57,456 bases of DNA, from positions 10,408,506 to 10,465,961 of the forward strand of contig CM022668.1 of assembly GCA_012295275.1 (NCBI GenBank), given 5' to 3'. This document shows positions 50,801-57,456 of the stretch, one piece after another. The notes beneath the pieces are model-generated. The model made no database searches, was not told the origin of the DNA, and was given only the letters and a program-made list of their open reading frames with translations. The position numbers and the translations under genes were made by a program. The first letter of the stretch is position 1. Every line of letters begins with the position of its first letter. Source of the DNA: Chrysomallon squamiferum (taxonomy: Eukaryota; Mollusca; Gastropoda; Neomphalida; Peltospiridae).

Positions 50801-52175
50801 AGGATTAACCCCTTTGCATTTAGCAGTAAGAATGAGTCAAAAAGACGTGACAGAATCTCTCGTTAAGAGCGGAGCATACATAAATAGTCGAGACAATAAT
50901 GGACAGACGGCTATGTCACTCGCTGCAATAAATGGGTCGTGTGCACTTCTCAAAGTTTTACAAGAAGCTGGAGGCAATGTCAACCATCAGGACCTAACAG
51001 GACGAACACCTTTACATTTAGCTACACTTAACCAACACGCGGATAGCGTATCAACATTACTGGAACTAAAGGCGGATCCTTATCTGCTGGACAACAATGG
51101 ACTGACTTGCTTGCATCATGCAGCAATGCATCGAGATCTGGACGTACTTCAAGTACTACTGGGCAATGACGAGAATCCAGATAGCATGGATTCTGTTAAC
51201 CAAACAGCTCTCTGCTACGCCATCATGCGAGGATTAGACAAAAATATTGCGTTACTTTTGAACATAGGCAGTTCACTTGAATGGAGAGACAAAATAGGAT
51301 TGATTCTATTATGCATCTCACCAGAGGTCTATGCACTGCATGTGATGCACGTTATTCTCAAGGCAGGTGAAGATATTAGCTGTATGCGACAACGGCATCA
51401 CTCCGCTCATCAGCGCCTGCTCAGTTGGGAAACAAGACGTTGTCGATTTTCTGCTGGACAAAGGCGCTGACCCGAATTACGGAGACGGTGAAGTGACAGC
51501 AATGCATGCTGCAGCATCGTTTCATCTCACTGAAATCTTACAAAGTCTGCTAGCCAGAGGAGGACGAGTCAATGTTACTTCAAGATCGGGGAACAGTCCG
51601 TTCATTTCGCAGTTTCCAACAAGTTACATGATGTGACAGGATATATGCATGATTTTCTGAAGACGTTAAGTACGTCAGACGACTCATTATGCGAGATGCT
51701 CAAAACCCTGACAGAGTTTCGTTCACAAAAAGCAGAGACAGATGAATCAGTTCGGCTGAAAGATTTTAAAACACCTACAACAGTTAATCAAACCAGTGAC
51801 CAAACCATTACATCTTGTAACGTAGTCGACATCCTCCTAGAAAATGGATGCTGGGTTAACCTTCGTGACGAAGACGGAAATACAGCAGCACATATTTGTG
51901 TAGAATACAACCAGCCAGAAAATTTGATAATGCTGTTAAAGAAAGGTGCTGATGTAACCATTCTAAACAACGACGGCAACTCCGTTCTCCACGAAGCAGT
52001 AGCGAGGGCACAAGTGTATACTGTGGCTGTTCTGTTGGCTGCTGGTGTAGTTGATGTAGCAAACGCAGAAGGAATTACCGCTCATGATCTGGCCAGCATT
52101 ACAATAAACTCTTCTGAAGATGAAAACGTTCAGACAGCTTACACAGAAGTACTTTCTATATTTGAATCTAAATGA
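47842..52175 (+). CDS. nSTAND3-type P-loop NTPase with ankyrin repeats, copy B (frameshifted)
   Basis: Main exon of the copy A paralogue. Acceptor TTTTAAAG, phase 1. Walker A GSPGSGKST (47952-47978), Walker B IIVLIDDIFG (about 48108-48137), a VIITFR strand near 48225, then a middle region and ankyrin repeats from about 49919 to 52110. Unlike copy A, the P-loop half is intact. A 2-base loss near 51381-51395 shifts the frame to a stop at 51468-51470. A further 1-base loss near 51600-51620 returns to the original frame, which ends with TGA at 52173. From the ATG at 46522 the shortened product would be about 1260 residues, missing the last four or so ankyrin units. It carries one more ankyrin repeat (about 50776-50880) than copy A. 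It is either a functional truncated receptor, a young pseudogene, or affected by sequence errors. Confidence 0.85.
51381..51622 (+). other. Two compensating deletions in copy B
   Basis: Against copy A, two bases are missing at about 51381-51395 and one at about 51600-51620, net three, so only the ~230 bases between are out of frame. The intervening shifted frame meets a stop at 51468. Confidence 0.8.
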
Positions 52176-52461
52176 AAGTTATTTTACATTGTACTATAAT
52201 AATTACTTTTGCACAAATTGTTTCTATATTTGAATCTAAATAATAGTTATTATGTATTGTACTATAATAATAACTTTTACACAAATACTTTCTATATTTG
52301 AATGTAAATAAAAGTAGTCTATATATTCTACAATAATAATAACGTTTACACAAATACTTTGTGTATTTGAATCTAAATAAAAGTTATCTCTATATTGTAC
52401 AATAATAGTTTTACAGAAATACTTTCTATAATTGAATGTAAATAAATTATATGTATATACA
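52140..52461 (+). repeat. ~70-bp 3'-end minisatellite, copy B, left part
   Basis: Five units of the same minisatellite as 29410-29872, one more unit than copy A at this side. The unit at the stop codon has lost AATAAA (AATGAA), but the third unit (about 52306) and later ones keep it. Confidence 0.8.
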
Positions 52462-52479
52462 ATTTGTGTCTTGTATCAG

Positions 52480-54162
52480 AAGATACTGGAACTGAAGTTA
52501 CAGATTTCAACTCTTCAGTTTCTAATGTTTCAATACCCACTGTTGATCACAGTAATATTTCCCAGGCATTAGAAGTGAAACCTAATCTTGAACAGCTTGA
52601 AACTGATGTCCATGCTCAGTTTTCAATGGATCAAACTGAATCATTTACTTGGAAAGCTTTCCATGCAGTTAATGCAGTATCTGATTCAAACAGTGAGCAT
52701 GAAGAGGTCCTAACTGAGCATGTGAAAAAGAAATATGATCAAGATTTTACAGTTGTTGTGACACCACCAGCAGTTTCTGCTAATGAACGGAATGAAGAAA
52801 AGACATGTGATTCTGTGAGAAAGTTCAAGTCAACAAAAGGTTCTAAAAATAAGCCAAAGCCTACGAGAGCTGTTATCCCAGTTCTTCACACAAGCCAAAG
52901 ATTCACAGACGAGGATGACAGAGAAGATGACTGTACTGAGATTAGTGATAATTCATACAAAACTTATCCACCTAGTCCAGCCAAAACCAGATCAAAATTA
53001 AAAGATTTAGAATCACAATTGAGATCAACAGCTAGAAGAGTGAAACCAACTCAGAAAAAATTGGAAATGATGGTTGAGCAAAAATCAAAGTCCAAAGTAG
53101 AATCAAATGCTAAAAAGAAGAATGTGACAAAAGATGAAATAACAAGTAAAAAATCAGTTAAAAAATCAGAGAAACAACCTTTGAGAAAAGGATCTTCAGT
53201 TAAAACAGCAGATAAAAAAACAAAACCTGAGAAAAATGTTATGTTTCATGAACTGAAAAGTGAAAAGTCCAAAAATAAAGCACCCAAAAACCTTAAATGT
53301 AGGTTATGTGACAAAGTGTTTGATTCTGTAAAACAGTACATAAACCACACTCGCATCCCTTGCAAGATGAAAATTACCAGAAAATGGTCTCAGAAGGTTT
53401 TAAGACCCAACAGATCTGTACCTCCAGCTTGGAAGCCAAGACCAGGTAAAAGAAAACTGAGAGATCTCAAGAAAGTAAATCCAATTCAAACCCAACGCTG
53501 CCAAAAAATACCAAGAACAAAATTCAGACCTGCAACACCACAACTAAGCATCACTGAATCATTTAAAGAAAAACAGCTTCTACCACAACATGAAACTGAT
53601 GTAAAGAAACTGACAGAAAAACAACTCTTTTTTTACAAATTAGGTTTAACATGTTCAGATCATTTTCTGTTGAAAAATCTTAATGGTTATATAAAACCAA
53701 ATGACCAACTTTTTACAGTACAGACAGGAAGTATTTCAAACAACGAAGATATTCCTGTGACTGCTTTTTGGGAAAAAGGTTGTTCTTTCGTTAAGGAAGG
53801 CAAAGAAACTTTAGATGAGATTTCACAATATAACACTGTGAATTCTCCAAACATTTTGCTGAATTCCAAGAATGTAAATCATTCAACACCAGAAAAACAT
53901 TTAACACTGTCACCATCAGCTCCAGCCAGTTCTAATGTTTACAGTGGAACTGAAGCATCTCTTAACAGTAAAAAACAGCATTCTGTACCAAAAATAACTG
54001 CAACAGGCTTTGTGAAATCTCCTCAGAAAAAGGAAGACAGAAATTTATTTGAAACGCTTGGTAGGGAAATGATTTCCAAGAAACAGCCAGTATCACTTTC
54101 AAGAACAAACATAACTTCTCTTCCTCAAAGACTGGCAGAGCAGACAAACAAGGATATATTTG
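52480..54162 (+). CDS. Large zinc-finger-protein exon (C2HC finger) inserted after copy B
   Basis: A 1683-base open exon bounded by acceptor TTGTGTCTTGTATCAG and a possible donor GTATAA at 54163, phase 1 in and phase 1 out. The product is acidic/Ser-rich at first, then very Lys-rich (about 52990-53290), with one finger CRLCDKVF...INH...C spaced C-x2-C-x12-H-x4-C at 53298-53360, then basic Pro/Arg-rich and Ser-rich parts. There is no ATG near the acceptor, so it needs an upstream exon. 45625-46027 fits in phase, giving Glu at the junction. The exon interrupts the copy B minisatellite and has no equivalent after copy A. I do not recognise the family; a nuclear DNA- or chromatin-binding role is a guess from the finger and the basic tracts. 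Confidence 0.65.
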
Positions 54163-54175
54163 GTATAAAAATAAT

Positions 54176-54358
54176 AAATAACTTTTACACAAATACTTTC
54201 TATATTTGAATCTAAATGAAAGTTATATTAGTAAATACTCTACAATAATAATAACTTTTTACAAAAATGCTGTCTATATTTGAATCTAAAAAAAAGTATT
54301 ATTTTTAAGTATTGTACAGTAAAGATCACTTACTTTTGAATCTAAATAAAAGTTTCAT
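54176..54358 (+). repeat. ~70-bp 3'-end minisatellite, copy B, right part
   Basis: Continuation of the minisatellite after the zinc-finger exon, colinear with 29690-29872. The open frame of the zinc-finger exon would run a few codons into it before a stop at 54207-54209 if the donor were not used. Confidence 0.8.
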
Positions 54359-54979
54359 TTTCATGCTTAACAGTTTTTAATGATAAAGGAAACTTTAATG
54401 AGCTGAACATCTCTGTTTATTTTAAAAACCACGGATTTCGTTTGTAAAGCTCTAGCAAGATTATTATAACAATTATCTGAGTTATCTTGTGTGTGTTAAT
54501 CTATTATGCCACGCGTGTCAAAAATAATAAAGAATAATAAAAACAACCCAATTACTTCGCGCACTTACGTTGTTTATCATTTAAAACTAATTCCAGTTAT
54601 TGTTACCCAATATAAATATGACAACATCGATTTCCAGGGGGTTGCTCCGAACAAGATTATCCGATTAACTTTGACGATAATCCCCTAATGTTAATCCCTT
54701 TGGTACTGTAAACAGACAGCTAATAATCTAAACGTGCGAATGTCGTTTATGAAAATCTCTGTAACCTGTTTTTGTAAATAGACTCGTCCAGGTAATTAAT
54801 CCTCGTCTTTATTTTTACCCGTTCAATCAGTAAATTGTATTTAGTGCGCAAGGTAAAGCAAAAATTCTGGTAAGACATTACATTATTTCTTTACTTATTA
54901 ACATTTTAATTATATTTTAAAGAGTACGTGTTTATATTTTGTTTAATTTCGAGTGGTTGATTGTTTCATTCGTTGTACT

Positions 54980-55018
<39 letters not shown>

Positions 55019-55213
55019 TAATTACTGTTTAATTAATAATAAATATATGAAGATCATGCATTTAAAATTTAGATGTTCATTCTCAAATGATTTAATTTGT
55101 GATGGGCATTTTTATATCATCATAATCATTTTTTTATTAATTTATAATTTAAATGTCCGTTATCAAATAATAGACTTTGATTCTTATTTTGATTCTTCTT
55201 CTTCTTCTTCTTC

Positions 55214-55248
<35 letters not shown>

Positions 55249-55293
55249 TATCTATTTATTTACTTCATTGTTGCGTTGTTCTTTTCTATCCCT

Positions 55294-55296
<3 letters not shown>

Positions 55297-55369
<73 letters not shown>
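55297..55369. repeat. (GT)n microsatellite
   Basis: Perfect GT run, greatly expanded compared with the copy A site (30904-30920). Confidence 0.95.
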
Positions 55370-55370
<1 letters not shown>

Positions 55371-55589
55371 TCTCTGTGTGTGGGTGCGTCTGTGTGTTTT
55401 TTCTTCTTTTTCCTTTTTTTTTCCTTTTTTTGGGAGATACTATTTTGAGAATTTATTTTCTTAAAGCGGTTTTCTTAAAACGTCACGATGTTTGCTAACC
55501 TTTAAAATAATTATTCAATAATTGTTTGACAACATGTTCTAATAACTAATTCTATTCTTACTCACACGCACGCACACACGCTTAAACTA

Positions 55590-55870
55590 CGTAACATGGT
55601 GTGCCCGGGTTATGCAAACACTTTTCTTCACCGTTCTGTATGAAACTTCTAAGCCTCCTATCTAAACTTAATCCTTTGGCTTTTCATTCGCTAGAGTTAT
55701 CCTCTCTTGTTCGCGCATGCTCAGCTAAACATGACCGGAAAGCGGTTAACAGTGGTGATATTTCTAGTTAGTTGGAAGTGAGATTTTTAACTGGTTGGAC
55801 TGTACGTGTTTATCGTTGAATGTTGTGTTGGAAAAAGTCGAGCTGTTTTGATCAAAAGACTTATGGAAAT
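55590..55870 (+). promoter_or_regulatory. Candidate promoter block downstream of copy B
   Basis: Counterpart of 31120-31400 with the same NRF1-like (CGCGCATGCTCAG) and ETS-like (GACCGGAAAGC) cores preserved. Retention of both motifs in both copies is the only support. Confidence 0.3.
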
Positions 55871-56218
55871 TTAGTCAAGAAGAGAGGATTGCGAAAACTG
55901 GGTTGAGAGAAAACAAAAGTTAAAGGTAATTTTTTTTTTTAATTTCGATAAATCGTATGTTTTCAGAATCGAGTTTTGTTACCTAAATTACTGCAGCAAA
56001 TTTCTTGTGATATAAATTATTTGGAGATTTCGAGGTGATATTTCCATGATATCTGATTATTATTAATGTCTCTCACAACATATAATTCTGACTTACATTA
56101 TTGTTTATATAATTTCGTCTTGTTTTTATACTCGTTAAACTAGAACAGAGTTGCTTTAATACAGATTTCTCGAAATGTTTCAGATTAAAAACACAAGTAC
56201 CAGTTTCTTGTTAATTCT

Positions 56219-56340
<122 letters not shown>

Positions 56341-56494
56341 TGAGACAGTATCAAGTAACAGTATGTTTACGGTCGCATACATACAATGAAAAGCGCTCAG
56401 CGATACTGATTCAGCCTTGTAACGAGTACCACACCTCTATTCAGCTTGCTTTCAATTTGCATTCTCAATCTTATCTCCTGCTTTAAAGTGCAGG

Positions 56495-56511
56495 TGGCGC
56501 CCCCTGATGGG
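56495..56511 (-). promoter_or_regulatory. CTCF-like motif
   Basis: TGGCGCCCCCTGATGGG. The reverse complement, CCCATCAGGGGGCGCCA, closely follows the CTCF core CCAnNAGGGGGCGC. Present only in the copy B flank. Single-site evidence, so moderate. Confidence 0.45.
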
Positions 56512-56888
56512 ATTAACTAACAACTAGGTGGCGTGTTACAGTGGGAACAGATTCATTATTTGTTAGTGTCGAATACAAATCTTCAGTGCAGCTACAACAA
56601 ACAAGTATAAAGAGGAAAACATTAGGTTTGACAATCGGCGGTTATTCATTGTCGTTTCCACTCGATGGCTTTTGACACTTTAAATATTTTTATTCCAGTT
56701 TAAGTGCCCTAGGGCATGTTTTTCAGATGCTAAGGGTTAACATACCGATAAACTTGGAACAATATTCTGTTGTTATTTTAAACAATAATGTGTGAAACAT
56801 CAATGAAACACGTTGTCAACGCTCTCGGAATCGTTCGGTTAAGAACAGGGACCACAAAATTGATAATTAATTTTACTAAAATAAATAA

Positions 56889-57262
56889 CTTGTTTATTTA
56901 TTTATTTGTTTGTTTATTTATTTATTTATTTGTTTATTTGTTTATTTATTTATTTATTTATTTATTTGTTTATTTATTTATTTATTATCAATTATTGTTA
57001 TTTATTTTTATATTTTAATTTTTTGTTTTTAAATTGTTTTAGTTTATTCATTCCTTTCCTGAAAATTTCCAACAGAAATTTTATTTTTCAAGATGTGTCA
57101 TTCTGATAATTTAATTAAATCAGATTTACTATTACTGTGTTAGTACTGTTTCTTTCTTCATCTAATTATCATCTTCATTATTACTAATCTTACTATCATA
57201 TTATTATTATTGTTGTTGTTGTTGTTGTTGTTGTTGTTATTATTATTATTATTATTATTATC
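56889..57262. repeat. (TTTA)n/(TTTG)n and (TTG)n(TTA)n microsatellites
   Basis: Long TTTA/TTTG run at 56889-56986, and TTG/TTA run at about 57199-57262. Both are length variants of the tracts at 31642-31690 and 31904-31962. Confidence 0.9.
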
Positions 57263-57456
57263 TGGCACGTACTACCAAACAGTAAAAACAACCACATATA
57301 TATATATATATATATAAGCAAATAAAAAAAAAAGCATTAATGAAAGAAAAGAAGAAAGAAAAAGCTGATAAATGTAATCAATACACTGGAAATTTAAATG
57401 TCCATTATCAAATAACTTCGTGACGGATATTTTATATCACTGAAACAACAAGATCG

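Noticed and set aside
52464-52479. Start of the zinc-finger protein at a TTG just before 52480
   Set aside because: There is no ATG there, and a good splice acceptor sits at 52478-52479. An internal exon fits better.
55268-55498. Cys/Val-rich frame across the GT run
   Set aside because: Microsatellite artefact. The same site in copy A has a short GT run and no comparable frame.

Overview
The window is metazoan DNA: strongly AT-rich, packed with microsatellites ((CT)n, (GA)n, (TTTA)n, (TTA)n, (GT)n), with short exons bounded by GT-AG introns and no operon-like gene packing. The gene content (NLR-like nucleotide-binding/ankyrin proteins, a GPI-type Ly6 protein and a degenerate invertebrate transposon-type ORF) suits a lophotrochozoan, most likely a mollusc. 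This is an inference and no species can be named.

Layout. (1) 1-23060 is a tandem array of AT-rich DNA with a repeat period of about 4.6 kb and no convincing gene. (2) 23150-29445 holds gene copy A, a nucleotide-binding STAND protein (nSTAND3-like P-loop domain) with about 18 ankyrin repeats: two small exons plus one 4.2-kb exon broken by a 1-base frameshift. (3) 29410-32280 is its 3' flank, starting with a ~70-bp minisatellite grown from the gene's own last codons. (4) 32280-42450 is a unique segment with a four-coding-exon Ly6/uPAR-type gene (37382-40371) whose introns are largely simple-sequence DNA, a promoter-like block upstream of it, a hAT-like remnant, a degenerate ~15-bp-core repeat and a decayed transposon-type ORF. 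(5) 42449-45600 returns to the AT-rich repeat family. (6) 46517-52175 is gene copy B, the paralogue of copy A, with different frameshifts. (7) 52140-57456 is copy B's 3' flank, colinear with that of copy A but with two additions: a 1.7-kb zinc-finger exon set inside the minisatellite, and a ~770-bp block with a CTCF-like motif.

The central story is a segmental duplication of (AT-rich repeat + STAND-ankyrin gene + 3' flank), with the Ly6 segment between the two copies. Copy B is bracketed by two exons, 45625-46027 and 52480-54162, that look like parts of one zinc-finger gene. The donor of the first exon has the same phase (1) as both the first STAND exon and the zinc-finger exon. A transcript starting in the first exon could therefore splice in frame either into the STAND-ankyrin gene or over it into the zinc-finger exon.

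STAND-ankyrin proteins are generally viewed as innate-immunity or signalling switches (NLR-like). Nothing in the window proves a specific ligand or output.
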